A stretch of 64,000 bases of DNA from positions 682,001 through 746,000 of the forward strand of contig NZ_CP101417.1 of NCBI RefSeq assembly GCF_024339125.1, given 5' to 3'. The DNA comes from Xanthomonas hortorum. GTDB lineage: Bacteria; Pseudomonadota; Gammaproteobacteria; Xanthomonadales; Xanthomonadaceae. Within the stretch, counting starts at the first letter, position 1. Each line of letters begins with the position of its first letter. The notes beneath the pieces were generated by a model. The model ran no database searches, was not told the origin of the DNA, and saw only the letters and a list, made by a program, of their open reading frames with translations. The translations under genes were made by a program, and so were the position numbers. Of the stretch, positions 18,887-28,125 are shown in pieces.

Positions 18887-19513
18887 ATGAGCGAAGCCCA
18901 CCTGTTCGTGATCGGCATCCTGCTGGCCTGGCTGGCCGGCATCCGTGTCTATCTCACCGTGTTCGGCGTCGGCCTGGCCGGCCTGCTCGGCTGGATCGAA
19001 CTGCCGCCCGCCCTGCACCCGGCACAGTCCTGGTGGGTGCTCGGCACCTCGGGCGCACTGGCCGTGGCCGAATTCTTCGCCGACAAGATCCCCGGCGTGG
19101 ATTCGGGCTGGGACCTGCTGCAGACGCTGGCCCGCGTGCCGGCCGGTGCGTTTCTGGCTGCAGCCACGCTCTCGCCCGATGGCGATCTGGGCACGGGCGC
19201 ACTGGCGGCCGGCGCAGGCGTGGCGCTGACCAGCCACACGCTCAAGGCCGGCACCCGCGCCTTGCTCAACACCTCGCCAGAGCCGGCCAGCAACTGGATC
19301 GCATCGCTCACCGAAGACGCCGTCGCCACCACCGCACTGGCGCTGGCACTGGCGCATCCGTGGCTGGCACTGAGTGTTGCAGTGGGCTCCAGCGTGCTCG
19401 CCGCGCTGGTGGTGTGGTGGGTATGGCGCCTGCTGTGGCGGGGCATGCGTCGACTGGTCGCACCCACGCGCCCGGCCACCACGCCGGCTGCACGCAGGTC
19501 CCCACTATCGTGA
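18887..19513 (+). CDS. DUF4126 membrane protein
   Basis: 208 residues from ATG 18887, hydrophobic throughout. It has the DUF4126 pattern GIRVYLTVFGVGLAGLLGW, FFADKIPGVDSGWD and AGVALTSHTLKAGTRA, and a Pro/Arg-rich tail. It is divergent from the DUF6776-bactofilin operon. The function of the family is unknown. Confidence 0.85.
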   Translation: MSEAHLFVIGILLAWLAGIRVYLTVFGVGLAGLLGWIELPPALHPAQSWWVLGTSGALAVAEFFADKIPGVDSGWDLLQTLARVPAGAFLAAATLSPDGDLGTGALAAGAGVALTSHTLKAGTRALLNTSPEPASNWIASLTEDAVATTALALALAHPWLALSVAVGSSVLAALVVWWVWRLLWRGMRRLVAPTRPATTPAARRSPLS

Positions 19514-19551
19514 AGTTCATCGCATAATCATCGCGACTGCAGGGAGTATCG

Positions 19552-21492
19552 ATGGCCGCCCGAGATCCGGTTCCTTCCACCCGTGACGACACCGCCACGC
19601 GCAATCGTCTGCTGCGCGCAGAAACGCCGCCGGCCGAATATTGGCGCCGTTGGGTCGACGAGACGGCTGCTTCCGACAGCGCTGCGCCGGTGAGTGCGGC
19701 AATCATTCCCGCACCTGCGGGCGTGGCGGCGCCGGTAGTTCAAGCGCAAACGGTGACCTCGATCAGCGCTGCGCGCGCCACGCCGGCAGCACCGCCATCC
19801 GCAACGCAGGCGGCAACCCGCGAAGGCGACGGCAGCGTGGCGGCAGATGCGCCATATCGCGTGCTGATCGTCGAAGACGACCGCTCGCAAGCCTTGTTCG
19901 CACAAAGCGTGTTGCACGGTGCCGGCATGCATGCGCAGGTGGAAATGACCGCCGCCAGCGTGCCGCAGGCGATCCAGGACTACCACCCGGATCTGATCCT
20001 GATGGATCTGCACATGCCCGAGCTGGACGGCATCCGCCTGACCACCTTGATCCGCCAACAACCCGGCCAGCAGTTGCTGCCGATCGTGTTCCTGACCGGC
20101 GACCCGGATCCGGAGCGCCAGTTCGAAGTGCTCGACAGCGGCGCCGACGATTTCCTGACCAAGCCGATCCGCCCGCGCCACTTGATCGCCGCAGTGTCCA
20201 ACCGCATTCGCCGCGCGCGCCAACAGGCGCTGCAACAGACCGGCGAACAGGTCAGCGTGCGCAGCAATCCGGAAACCGGCTTGCCGACGCGCAACCATGT
20301 GATGGGACTGCTCGCCGAGGCGCTGGCGCGCAAGCAGTCCGGCGGCTTGTTCTTCATCGAAATCGCCAGCGCGCTCGGCCTGCGTGAGCGCTACGGTTAT
20401 GCCGCCTACGAGCGCCTGATGACCCAGGCCGGCCATCGCCTGGCCAGCGCTGCGCACCCGTATCCACTGGCGCGTTTGAACGACAACAGCTTCCTGCTGC
20501 TGGGCGTGGACATGCCCGAAAACAGCCTGGAACAGCACGCGCTGGAGATCCGCCAGCGGCTGTCCGCCAATGCCTTCTCGGTGCGCGAAGAAGAATCCGT
20601 GCACGTGCGCTGCGCCATTGGCGTCGCACCGCTGGGACTTGGCTTCGACGACACCGGCAGCGCGCTGGAAGCGGTCGAACGCACTGCCTTGCAGGCACGC
20701 CTGCGCAGCGACGGCGTGCAGGTCTATCTGGCCCCCAGCCAGGCCGAGCAACAGGAGCAACTGCGCCTGGTCGAAGGCCAGCTCGAACTGGCCTACCAGC
20801 CGATCGTGGCGGTGGCCGGCGGCGACACCGCGCAGTACCAGGTGCTGCTGCGGCTGCGCCAGGCCGATGGCACGCTGCTGTCGGCCGGCCAGGTGATTCC
20901 CGCCGCCGAAGCCGCCGGGCGCATCGCCGATCTGGACCAGCAGGTCATGGACCACGCGCTCGGCCTGCTGCATCTGTACCAGCATGCCCATCCGCCGCTG
21001 CGCCTGTTCGTCTCGCAATCCCCGCGCACACTGGCGCGCGATGCCTTCGCCGACTGGTTGCTCACGGCGCTGGTCGAACGCGGCGTGGCCGGGCAATCGC
21101 TGATCGTGGATCTGCGCCTGGACGATGCCTTGATCCACGCGGTCACAGTGCAGCAGTTCTGCGCCAAGCTGATGCCGGCTGGCGTGCAGTTCTGCCTCAG
21201 CCAGTTCGAGCCCGGCGACGAAGCCAACGCGCTGTTGAGCCAATTGCCGCTGAGTTTCGTGCGCATGGCCAACCGCTTTGCCGACGCCCACGGCAATGCC
21301 ACAGTGCGCGATCAACTGCGCAGCGTGATCGATATCGCCCATCAGCGCGGTTTGCTGATCATCGGCCAGCGCATCGAAGATCCGCAGGCGGCCGCAGCGA
21401 TGTGGATGAGCGGCGTGGACTTCATCCAGGGCAACCTGGTGCAGACGGTCGGCAAGGAACTGGACTTCGACTTCACGAACGCGGTGCTGTGA
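19552..21492 (+). CDS. Response regulator with degenerate GGDEF and EAL domains (FilP-like)
   Basis: 646 residues in three parts. The N-terminus to about residue 98 is low-complexity. The receiver domain (about 100-220) shows VLIVEDDRSQ, the phospho-Asp in LILMDLHMPELDG and the Lys in FLTKPIRP. The GGDEF domain (about 240-400) has RLNDNSF where RxGGDEF is expected. The EAL domain (about 400-640) has QVLLRLR in place of EALLR and lacks the catalytic acidic set. So it probably neither makes nor degrades c-di-GMP, but signals through phosphorylation, ligand binding or protein contacts. This is the layout of X. oryzae FilP, which works with a PilZ protein; orthology is not proven. A histidine kinase gene starts 2 bp after its stop. 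Confidence 0.85.
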   Translation: MAARDPVPSTRDDTATRNRLLRAETPPAEYWRRWVDETAASDSAAPVSAAIIPAPAGVAAPVVQAQTVTSISAARATPAAPPSATQAATREGDGSVAADAPYRVLIVEDDRSQALFAQSVLHGAGMHAQVEMTAASVPQAIQDYHPDLILMDLHMPELDGIRLTTLIRQQPGQQLLPIVFLTGDPDPERQFEVLDSGADDFLTKPIRPRHLIAAVSNRIRRARQQALQQTGEQVSVRSNPETGLPTRNHVMGLLAEALARKQSGGLFFIEIASALGLRERYGYAAYERLMTQAGHRLASAAHPYPLARLNDNSFLLLGVDMPENSLEQHALEIRQRLSANAFSVREEESVHVRCAIGVAPLGLGFDDTGSALEAVERTALQARLRSDGVQVYLAPSQAEQQEQLRLVEGQLELAYQPIVAVAGGDTAQYQVLLRLRQADGTLLSAGQVIPAAEAAGRIADLDQQVMDHALGLLHLYQHAHPPLRLFVSQSPRTLARDAFADWLLTALVERGVAGQSLIVDLRLDDALIHAVTVQQFCAKLMPAGVQFCLSQFEPGDEANALLSQLPLSFVRMANRFADAHGNATVRDQLRSVIDIAHQRGLLIIGQRIEDPQAAAAMWMSGVDFIQGNLVQTVGKELDFDFTNAVL

Positions 21493-21493
21493 A

Positions 21494-23797
21494 GTGACAG
21501 CGCGGGCAGGAGGCCTTCGCGCCTGGAGCAGCCTGGCCACGCTGGCCGCCCTTGCCGCAGCGCTGGGGGCAGGCCTGCAGTGGTCTGCCATCGATGGTCC
21601 CTGGCTGGCGTTGACCGCAACATCTGCAGCGCTCGCGGTGGTATTGGGCGTGTGCGCTGCCATCGCCGCGTATCGCAGTGCACACGCGCAGCATGCGTTG
21701 GCACAACGCCTCGAAGAAGCCGAGGTCGCACGCGAGCGCCTGCAGCAGGAGCTGCAACGCCAGGGCGAACTCGAGCAGGAACTGCTGCGCGCCAAACAGG
21801 CCGCCGAGGCCGCCACGCTGGCCAAGGGCGAATTCCTGGCCACCATGAGCCATGAGATCCGCACCCCGCTCAACGGCATCATTCCGATGCTGGAACTGAT
21901 CTCCAGCGGCCAGCTCAGCCTGGACCAGCGCGACATGCTGCAGACCGCCACCGGCAGTTCGCTGCAGCTGCTGCGCATCGTCGACGACATCCTCGACTAC
22001 TCCAAACTCGAAGCCAACAAGCTCGAACTGGAGATCACCACCTTCAACCTGCGCGAACTGCTCGACGGCGTCGTGCAGCTGCTGCAGCGCACCGCCGAAG
22101 GCCGCCAGTTGCGCATCGGTCTGGAGATCGAGCCATCGGTGCGCCTGCTGGTGCGCGGTGACCCGATCCGCCTGCGCCAGGTGCTGGGCAACCTGATCGG
22201 CAATGCAATCAAGTTCACCGAACGTGGCAGCGTGGATATCCAGCTGCGTCGTCTTGGCGAAACCCGCGCTCAGCATCTGCTGCGCTTCCAGATCCGCGAC
22301 ACCGGGATCGGCATTGCGCAGGACCAGCAGGCGCGTCTGTTCCGCTCATTCGCCCAGGCTGACGCCTCCACCACCCGCTTGTACGGCGGCACCGGGCTGG
22401 GGCTGGCGATCTGCAAGCGCATCATCGACCTGATGGGCGGCCGCATCGGGGTGGAATCCGAGCCCGGGCGCGGCGCCACCTTCTGGTTCGAGATCCCGCT
22501 GCTCAAGGTCATCGGCGACCTGCAACAGAACACCGGCGCCGACGCCGCACGCGTCATGGTGATCAGTTCCGACACGCGCCTGTCGCAGCGCCTCAAGCGC
22601 CTGCTCGACAGCTGGGGCGTGTCGAATGTGCTGATGGAAACCACCCAGGAAGCGCTGGAGCGCGTGCGTCGCCACAGCGACACCGAAGGCTTCCGCTGCG
22701 TCATCGCCGACCACGACACGCTGCGCTACAGCGCCCGCGCCGTGCATCGCGCATTGGCCCAGCCCGCAGACCTCGGCGGCTCGCGCCTGATCTGGCTCTA
22801 CGGCGACGAACCGGTGCCGTCCGAACTGCAGGACCACGCCACCCTGGTGCCGCGCCAGAGTCCGGACGAGACGCTGCGCTCGCTGGTGCTGCCGCCCGAT
22901 CCGAAGCCGGCCCAATCGCTCACGCTGGCCTCGGCGATGATCCCCGAGCCGTTGGCGCCACCGCTGACCAACGCACGCGAGGTGCGCATCCTGCTGGTGG
23001 AAGACAACCCGGTGAACCTGCTGGTCGCGCAAAAGCTGCTGGCGGTACTCGGCTTCGACGCCGACACCGCCACCGATGGCGAAGCCGCGCTGAGCAGCAT
23101 GGAATCCACCCGCTACGACATGGTCTTCATGGATTGCCAGATGCCGGTACTGGACGGCTATGCCGCCACCCGGCGCTGGCGCGCGATGGAAACCGAAAGT
23201 GGCGGCCGCCCGATCCCGATCGTGGCGATGACTGCCAACGCCATGGCCGGCGATCGCGAACGCTGCCTGGCCGCCGGCATGGATGACTACCTGTCCAAGC
23301 CGGTCGCACGCGAGCAACTGGATGCCTGCCTGCAGCGCTGGCTGCCACGCCAGCCGGCGCTGCCCGGCCCGACCAGTGGTGCAGCCAGCGTGGAGTCCGA
23401 AAGCGCCAGCAACGCCGCTCAGGCGCGTGCGCTGCCGATCCTGGACAACAGCGTCATTGACGAGTTGTACGAGGTGGCGGGCGCAGACACCATCACCATC
23501 CTGCAGCTGTTCCTGGAAGATGCGCCGGGCATCATTGAACGACTGGAAACCGCAGCAGCCAATCGCGACAGCATGCAGCTGCGCGATCTGGCCCACACGC
23601 TCAAGTCGTCCAGCGCCAACGTCGGCGCCCAGGCGGTCTCCAACGCAGCACGCCGCATCGAACTGGCCGCACGCACCGGCACCGTCGAACGCCCCTCGGT
23701 CATGGTGGCGCTGGTCATCGCCGAATACGCGCGCGCCCGCCTGGCACTGTTAGGCCAGGTCGCCCGCCTGCAAGCCAAGACCCACGCCGCCAGCTGA
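21494..23797 (+). CDS. Hybrid sensor histidine kinase with receiver and Hpt domains
   Basis: 767 residues from GTG 21494, two bases after the previous stop, so co-translated. Two N-terminal hydrophobic segments (about 8-58) are followed by a coiled coil. The H-box MSHEIRTPLNGI has its His near residue 120, and the ATPase domain has the N box (GNLIGNAIKFTE), DTGIGI and GGTGLGLAI. A degenerate receiver-like segment (about 350-450) lacks a clear Asp site. A genuine receiver follows (LLVEDNPVN, phospho-Asp in FMDCQMPVLDG near 545, SKPVAREQ). A C-terminal Hpt domain has LAHTLKSSSANVGA near residue 700. The obvious partner is the upstream response regulator. Not RpfC by membrane topology. Confidence 0.92.
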   Translation: MTARAGGLRAWSSLATLAALAAALGAGLQWSAIDGPWLALTATSAALAVVLGVCAAIAAYRSAHAQHALAQRLEEAEVARERLQQELQRQGELEQELLRAKQAAEAATLAKGEFLATMSHEIRTPLNGIIPMLELISSGQLSLDQRDMLQTATGSSLQLLRIVDDILDYSKLEANKLELEITTFNLRELLDGVVQLLQRTAEGRQLRIGLEIEPSVRLLVRGDPIRLRQVLGNLIGNAIKFTERGSVDIQLRRLGETRAQHLLRFQIRDTGIGIAQDQQARLFRSFAQADASTTRLYGGTGLGLAICKRIIDLMGGRIGVESEPGRGATFWFEIPLLKVIGDLQQNTGADAARVMVISSDTRLSQRLKRLLDSWGVSNVLMETTQEALERVRRHSDTEGFRCVIADHDTLRYSARAVHRALAQPADLGGSRLIWLYGDEPVPSELQDHATLVPRQSPDETLRSLVLPPDPKPAQSLTLASAMIPEPLAPPLTNAREVRILLVEDNPVNLLVAQKLLAVLGFDADTATDGEAALSSMESTRYDMVFMDCQMPVLDGYAATRRWRAMETESGGRPIPIVAMTANAMAGDRERCLAAGMDDYLSKPVAREQLDACLQRWLPRQPALPGPTSGAASVESESASNAAQARALPILDNSVIDELYEVAGADTITILQLFLEDAPGIIERLETAAANRDSMQLRDLAHTLKSSSANVGAQAVSNAARRIELAARTGTVERPSVMVALVIAEYARARLALLGQVARLQAKTHAAS

Positions 23798-23882
23798 GCG
23801 ATCAGGAGCCTGTGCCGAGTCATACCAGGTAGCCAGCAAAACGCGCCGCCCAAGAACAACCCGACAGCTCTCTCAGCAGACC

Positions 23883-24353
23883 TCAATCGTCCAGCTTGGT
23901 CAGCAAATAATTCGGCTCACCAATCCGCGCCACCAGATCCAGCTGCGTTTCCAGCCAGTCGATGTGCTCTTCTTCCGACTCCAGGATGTCCACCAGCAGC
24001 TGACGGCTCACGTAGTCGTTGACGGTCTCCGCATACGCCACCGCCTCGCGTAGCACAGCCACCGCTTCGCGCTCCAGCGCCAGATCGCAACGGAACATCT
24101 CGGTCGGATTCTCACCGATACGCAGCTTGCCTAGCGCCTGAAAATTGGGAAGCCCTTCGAGAAACAGGATGCGGTCGGACAGCTTGTCCGCATGCTTCAT
24201 TTCGTCGATGGATTCCTTGTACTCATGCTCGGCCAGTTCTTTCAGGCCCCAATTCTTCAGCATCTTGGCGTGCAAGAAGTACTGGTTGATCGCAGTGAGT
24301 TCGTTGTAGAGCACCTTGTTGAGGTACTCGATGACTTTGGTATCGCCCTTCAT
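23883..24353 (-). CDS. bfr: Bacterioferritin
   Basis: 156 residues, the standard length. It oxidises and stores iron in a haem-containing 24-mer. It has the typical start [20 protein letters not shown], the haem ligand Met52 in SIDEMKHAD, the ferroxidase glutamates and [11 protein letters not shown] near the C-terminus. The ferredoxin gene bfd lies 246 bp upstream on the same strand, the usual iron-storage/release pair. Confidence 0.98.
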   Translation of the reverse strand: MKGDTKVIEYLNKVLYNELTAINQYFLHAKMLKNWGLKELAEHEYKESIDEMKHADKLSDRILFLEGLPNFQALGKLRIGENPTEMFRCDLALEREAVAVLREAVAYAETVNDYVSRQLLVDILESEEEHIDWLETQLDLVARIGEPNYLLTKLDD

Positions 24354-24599
24354 GCGATGTCTCCGAGACAGTGAGCCGGCCGCACTCTAACGCGTTGGCG
24401 CGACGCATGAAGGAACGCGAATCGTGATCAATTGCGGGACGCGTGGGTCGACCGCTGTGTGGAGCGCCGTACCGGCCTTAGCCTGGGACGACCTCGCGCT
24501 CGATCTCGAAGGAAAACCGTGGACGGCGCAATCCTGGAGAGATGTTCGAGAGACGCTGGTCGGAGCTACCGGCCGTCACAGCGCGCGACGTCGCACGCC

Positions 24600-24809
24600 T
24601 CAGGCTGCGCTCGCCAGCCCCAGCATGGGCAACGGCAGCGCGCGGGTCGCATGCGCCTGGCTCAGCAGGTCGCCGGCCATCTCCAGGCACGAACCGCAGT
24701 TGGAACCGCAGCCGGTGCGCATGGTCAGCTCGGCCAGGCTGGCGCAGCCACTCTGGGCCGCTTCGCGGATCTGGTGGTCAGTGACCCCATTACAGATGCA
24801 GACGTACAC
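24600..24809 (-). CDS. bfd: Bacterioferritin-associated ferredoxin
   Basis: 69 residues from GTG 24809. The [2Fe-2S] ligands are CIC at the N-terminus and CGSNCGSC in the middle, the Bfd signature. It passes electrons to bacterioferritin to release stored iron. A longer frame to 24863 adds 18 non-conserved residues. The gene is read towards bfr. An AT-rich Fur-box-like stretch lies upstream at about 24887-24904. Confidence 0.93.
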   Translation of the reverse strand: MYVCICNGVTDHQIREAAQSGCASLAELTMRTGCGSNCGSCLEMAGDLLSQAHATRALPLPMLGLASAA

Positions 24810-24825
24810 GGTATCGGTCGGGTGC

Positions 24826-24904
24826 TGGCGATCCGGAGAGGACCGGGACTGATTGCACCGCAAACGAGAATAGGTGTCAATTCCAAACGTTAATCATTAT
24901 TAAT
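24826..24904 (-). promoter_or_regulatory. Candidate bfd promoter with Fur-box-like element
   Basis: On the minus strand the sequence reads ATTAATAATGATTAACG (24904-24888), then TTGACA with a 17-bp spacer to TGCAAT, and GTG 24809 follows. The AATAATGATTA stretch resembles half of a Fur box. It overlaps the last codons of rppH, so the match could be accidental. Confidence 0.35.
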
Positions 24905-25507
24905 CCGCACCGTGCGAGCCCCGCTGCGCTTACGCGGACGCTTGCGTGGGCTGTCATGTCCCGCAGCGCTGCTGCCTGGCAACCACGCCTCCAGCGCACG
25001 CTCGGGCATCACACCAACAGCGGCCGGCCCCGCCAGGTTCTGCGCCAGTGGCGCCAGATGGCGCAGCGCACGCGCGTAGACGCCGCGCTTGAACATCACC
25101 ACATGCTCGACCGGATACCAGAAATCCACCCAGCGCCAGTGGTCGAACTCCGGGGTATCGGTATGGTCGAGCTTGAGGTGGGATTCTTCGCCAGTGAATT
25201 GCAGCAGGAACCAGACCTGCTTCTGGCCGATACACACCTGGCGTTCGTTGCGGCGCACCGCCCGGCTGGGCAGGCGATAGCGTAGCCATCCAGGGGTGGC
25301 GCCGAGCACGGACACATGCTCGGGCAACAACCCGGTTTCTTCGCGCAACTCGCGGTACATGGCTTCGACGGGTGTCTCGTCGGTATTCATGCCACCTTGC
25401 GGGAACTGCCAGCCGTCCCTGCGCACACGTCGTGCCCAGAACACCTGACCGTCTTGCCGCATCAGCACGATGCCAACGTTTGGCCGGAAGCCGTCCGGAT
25501 CGATCAC
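24890..25507 (-). CDS. rppH: RNA pyrophosphohydrolase RppH
   Basis: 205 residues. It removes pyrophosphate from mRNA 5' ends and so triggers decay. It opens [16 protein letters not shown], as in enterobacterial RppH. The Nudix box is [20 protein letters not shown] followed by TGLL. The conserved [14 protein letters not shown] lies near residue 130. A basic Pro/Arg/Lys-rich tail ([13 protein letters not shown]) may bind RNA. The stop lies within the AT-rich stretch upstream of bfd. Confidence 0.95.
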   Translation of the reverse strand: MIDPDGFRPNVGIVLMRQDGQVFWARRVRRDGWQFPQGGMNTDETPVEAMYRELREETGLLPEHVSVLGATPGWLRYRLPSRAVRRNERQVCIGQKQVWFLLQFTGEESHLKLDHTDTPEFDHWRWVDFWYPVEHVVMFKRGVYARALRHLAPLAQNLAGPAAVGVMPERALEAWLPGSSAAGHDSPRKRPRKRSGARTVRINND

Positions 25508-25583
25508 GATGCGGACTCCTGAAAATCTACTGTCACCGACTCTGCCACGGCGACGGCCAGCTCACAAGCTGAAAACGAAATGC

Positions 25584-25611
25584 TTGACAACACACGGACG
25601 CTTGGTAAGAA
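25584..25611 (+). promoter_or_regulatory. Sigma70-type promoter of the tRNA-Met/tRNA-Gln unit
   Basis: TTGACA at 25584-25589 is separated by 16 bp from TAAGAA at 25606-25611. This puts the transcription start a few bases before tRNA-Met at 25626. Confidence 0.6.
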
Positions 25612-25625
25612 TTGCCGGCTCCCTA

Positions 25626-25702
25626 GGCTATGTAGCTCAGCCGGTTAGAGCACAGCACTCATAATGCTGGGGTCGGTGGTTCGAGTCCACCCATAGCCAC
25701 CA
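25626..25702 (+). tRNA. tRNA-Met (CAT), elongator type
   Basis: A 77-nt cloverleaf. The acceptor arm is GGCTATG/CATAGCC with encoded ACCA at 25699-25702. The anticodon loop CTCATAA gives CAT and the T-arm is GGTGGTTCGAGTCCACC. The base-paired first position (G-C) and overall sequence resemble E. coli elongator tRNA-Met, not the initiator. Confidence 0.95.
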
Positions 25703-25754
25703 AGGTATTCATGCGCACACTGGCATGCGATAATCTTGGCCCAACACGTTTTAT

Positions 25755-25828
25755 TGCCCCGTCGCCAAGCGGTAAGGCACCTGACTCTGACTCAGGCATC
25801 GGTGGTTCGAATCCATCCGGGGCAGCCA
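25755..25828 (+). tRNA. tRNA-Gln (CTG)
   Basis: A 74-nt cloverleaf. The acceptor arm is TGCCCCG/CGGGGCA with GCCA encoded at 25825-25828. The anticodon stem CCTGA/TCAGG encloses CTCTGAC, giving anticodon CTG. It is 52 bp after tRNA-Met and probably on the same transcript. Confidence 0.95.
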
Positions 25829-25835
25829 AACACGA

Positions 25836-25866
25836 AAGGTCCGATCGAAAGATCGGGCCTTTTTTG
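25836..25866 (+). terminator. Rho-independent terminator after tRNA-Gln
   Basis: An 11-bp stem (AAGGTCCGATC/GATCGGGCCTT, one G-T pair) with a GAAA loop is followed by a run of Ts at 25859-25865. It ends the tRNA unit. Confidence 0.88.
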
Positions 25867-25914
25867 TTGCCTGATGGTTTTGAGCCAAGCGCAGTTCCAC
25901 ATCCCAGAAACGAC

Positions 25915-25939
25915 AAAAGCCCGGCATAACCGGGCTTTT
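25915..25939 (-). terminator. Terminator of the rplM-rpsI operon
   Basis: A perfect 10-bp stem AAAAGCCCGG/CCGGGCTTTT with a 5-base loop. Read on the minus strand it lies 44 bp after the rpsI stop and ends in a T run. It could also work on the plus strand. Confidence 0.85.
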
Positions 25940-25983
25940 GAAGCAGGCGCCCCGGCGAGCCGGGACGCAACAAACGCGATGGA

Positions 25984-26376
25984 TCAGCGCTTGGAGAACT
26001 GGGTAGCGCGACGGGCCTTGTGCAGACCGACCTTCTTACGCTCGACTTCGCGGGCGTCACGGGTCATGAAGCCAGCCTTGCGCAGCTCGGACTTCAGGGT
26101 TTCGTCGTATTCGACCAGCGCACGGGCGATGCCCAGACGGATCGCACCGGCCTGACCGGTGGTGCCGCCGCCGGAGGCGGTGACCAGGATGTCGAAGCTT
26201 TCGGTGTTCTTGGTCAGCTCAAGCGGCTGACGCACGATCATGCGCGCAGTTTCGCGACCGAAGAACTTATCCAACGGCAGGCCGTTGACCGAGATGTTGC
26301 CGGTACCCTTGCGCAGGAACACGCGAGCGGTGGAGGACTTGCGGCGACCGGTGCCGTAGTTTTGCGTGATAGCCAT
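25984..26376 (-). CDS. rpsI: 30S ribosomal protein S9
   Basis: 130 residues starting [20 protein letters not shown] and ending with the basic tail QFSKR, as expected for S9. The C-terminal tail reaches the P-site tRNA. It starts 2 bp after the rplM stop, the conserved rplM-rpsI operon. Confidence 0.99.
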   Translation of the reverse strand: MAITQNYGTGRRKSSTARVFLRKGTGNISVNGLPLDKFFGRETARMIVRQPLELTKNTESFDILVTASGGGTTGQAGAIRLGIARALVEYDETLKSELRKAGFMTRDAREVERKKVGLHKARRATQFSKR

Positions 26377-26378
26377 GA

Positions 26379-26807
26379 TTAGATATCCAGAACTTGCGGC
26401 TGCTGAGCGGCGTGCGGATGCTCGGCACCCGAATAGACCTTGAGCTTGCGGTACATGGTGCGGCCCAGGGGACCCTTCGGCAGCATGCCCTTGACGGCGA
26501 TTTCGATCACGCGCTCCGGGTGGCGCTGCAGCGCCTGCTCCAGGCTCTCGGTCTTCAAGTTACCGATGTAGCCGGTGAAGCGGTGATACTTCTTGTCTTT
26601 CAGCTTGTTGCCCGTGACCACGATCTTTTCGGCATTGATCACCACGAGGTAATCGCCAGTATCGACGTGAGGGGTATAGATCGGCTTGTGCTTACCGCGC
26701 AGGCGGCTAGCCAGTTCGGTGCAGAGACGGCCAAGCGTCTTGCCGGCGGCGTCAACGAGATACCAGTCGCGCTGGACGGTCTCGGACTTGGCGGTGAACG
26801 TAGTCAT
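26379..26807 (-). CDS. rplM: 50S ribosomal protein L13
   Basis: 142 residues from ATG 26807 ([20 protein letters not shown]), with the L13 signatures [16 protein letters not shown] and [12 protein letters not shown]. The open frame runs further upstream to 27341, but that part is antisense to coq7 and not protein-like. Confidence 0.99.
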   Translation of the reverse strand: MTTFTAKSETVQRDWYLVDAAGKTLGRLCTELASRLRGKHKPIYTPHVDTGDYLVVINAEKIVVTGNKLKDKKYHRFTGYIGNLKTESLEQALQRHPERVIEIAVKGMLPKGPLGRTMYRKLKVYSGAEHPHAAQQPQVLDI

Positions 26808-26988
26808 GAGGAAGCTCTTGAGTAGTCGGGCGGATTGCAGCGGCGATGACCGCTGGAACTTTGCCACGCGTTGTGAAGGCGAAACATAAGAGGCGGGATT
26901 GTACGGGACGCCCCGCGGCGGCGCAAGTCGCCCCACCGGCCGGCGATGGGCGGTTGGCAGCGCGCCGGCCGGGGGCCAGAATCGCCGG

Positions 26989-27642
26989 ATGACCCAGACC
27001 TCTTCATTCCGACTGCATAGCCCGCTCGACCGGCTCCTGGTCGAAGCCCAACGCGCGCTGGACACGGTATTCGGCAATCCGCCCGCCAAGCGACCCAATC
27101 CAGCCGCCGACACGCCCGACATCGCGCTTGAACCAGACCAACGCCGGCATGCCGCCGGACTGATGCGCATCAACCATGTCGGCGAGGTCTGCGCGCAAGG
27201 CCTGTATTTTGGCCAGGCGGCGGTCGCCCGCGATGCCCACACCCAGCAACACTTGCTGGAAGCGGCGCAGGAAGAAACCGACCACCTGGCCTGGTGCGCC
27301 GACCGTCTGCACGAACTGGACAGCCGCCCCAGCCTGTTCAACCCGCTCTGGTACGCCGGCAGCTACGCCCTCGGCGCACTGGCCGGATTGCGCGGCGACG
27401 ACTGGAGCCTGGGCTTCGTGGTCGAGACCGAGCGCCAGGTCGAAGCCCATCTGGACGAGCACCTGGAGACCCTGCCCGCGATCGACCAGCGCAGTCGCGC
27501 CATCCTGCGCGTGATGAAGATCGACGAAGCACGCCACGCCGATCAGGCCGAACAGGCCGGCGCCCGCATCCTGCCGCCGCCGATTCCCAGCGCCATGGCC
27601 CTGGCCTCCAAGCTCATGAAGACCATCACCTACCGCTTTTAG
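26989..27642 (+). CDS. coq7: 2-nonaprenyl-3-methyl-6-methoxy-1,4-benzoquinol hydroxylase (Coq7)
   Basis: Di-iron hydroxylase of ubiquinone biosynthesis, 217 residues from ATG 26989. Ligand motifs are visible: [24 protein letters not shown], the glutamates in [15 protein letters not shown] and DEARHAD. It is divergent from rplM with about 180 bp between starts. Coq7 replaces UbiF in many gammaproteobacteria. Confidence 0.96.
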   Translation: MTQTSSFRLHSPLDRLLVEAQRALDTVFGNPPAKRPNPAADTPDIALEPDQRRHAAGLMRINHVGEVCAQGLYFGQAAVARDAHTQQHLLEAAQEETDHLAWCADRLHELDSRPSLFNPLWYAGSYALGALAGLRGDDWSLGFVVETERQVEAHLDEHLETLPAIDQRSRAILRVMKIDEARHADQAEQAGARILPPPIPSAMALASKLMKTITYRF

Positions 27643-27652
27643 GCGGTTCGTT

Positions 27653-27964
27653 TTAGGCGAGCTTCAAGCTAATCACACCGGCAACGATCAGGCCGATGCA
27701 CGCCAGGCGCGGCCACGACGCGCTATCGCCGAACAACGCGATGCCAGCGATGGTGACGCCGACTGCGCCAATGCCGGTCCAGATCGCGTAACCGGTTCCC
27801 ACCGGAATGGTCTTCAGTGCCTGCGTCAACAACCACAGACTGATGGCTGCCAGGCAAATCGTCAGCACGGTCGGCCATAGGCGCGTAAAACCGTCGCTGT
27901 ACTTCAGGCCCATGGCAAAGCCGATTTCGAACAGGCCGGCCAACAACAGATAGATCCAGGGCAT
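27653..27964 (-). CDS. sugE: SugE/Gdx-type small multidrug resistance transporter
   Basis: 103 residues from ATG 27964, four transmembrane helices. The N-terminus PWIYLLLAGLFEIGFAMGLK holds the essential membrane Glu, and GTGYAIWTGIGAVG is the SMR signature in its SugE form. SugE-type proteins export guanidinium. I looked upstream for a guanidine riboswitch and found none; the upstream hairpin is the speD terminator. Confidence 0.9.
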   Translation of the reverse strand: MPWIYLLLAGLFEIGFAMGLKYSDGFTRLWPTVLTICLAAISLWLLTQALKTIPVGTGYAIWTGIGAVGVTIAGIALFGDSASWPRLACIGLIVAGVISLKLA

Positions 27965-27991
27965 CGCATCACTCCTCACTAGAAAACGGGC

Positions 27992-28027
27992 AAAAAAAAG
28001 CGACCCAGTGTTTGCACACTGGGCCGC
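27992..28027 (-). terminator. Rho-independent terminator of speD
   Basis: On the minus strand the 12-bp stem GCGGCCCAGTGT/ACACTGGGTCGC (one G-T pair) with a 4-base loop is followed by eight Ts. It lies about 100 bp after the speD stop and upstream of sugE. Confidence 0.9.
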
Positions 28028-28125
28028 CGTCGGCTGTGGAACGCGAGGTCATCGCGTGGCGGGCCGTCCCGCCTTGCATCTTGCGCGCGCTTGCAAACAA
28101 GCACGCAACAGGTCGAATCCTGCGC

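Noticed and set aside
19528..21990. 820-codon minus-strand open frame
   Set aside because: Exact antisense of the FilP-like gene and the kinase start; low-complexity product, no motif.
27965..28125. Possible guanidine riboswitch upstream of the sugE-type gene
   Set aside because: The only strong structure is the speD terminator; none of the conserved riboswitch core text is visible.
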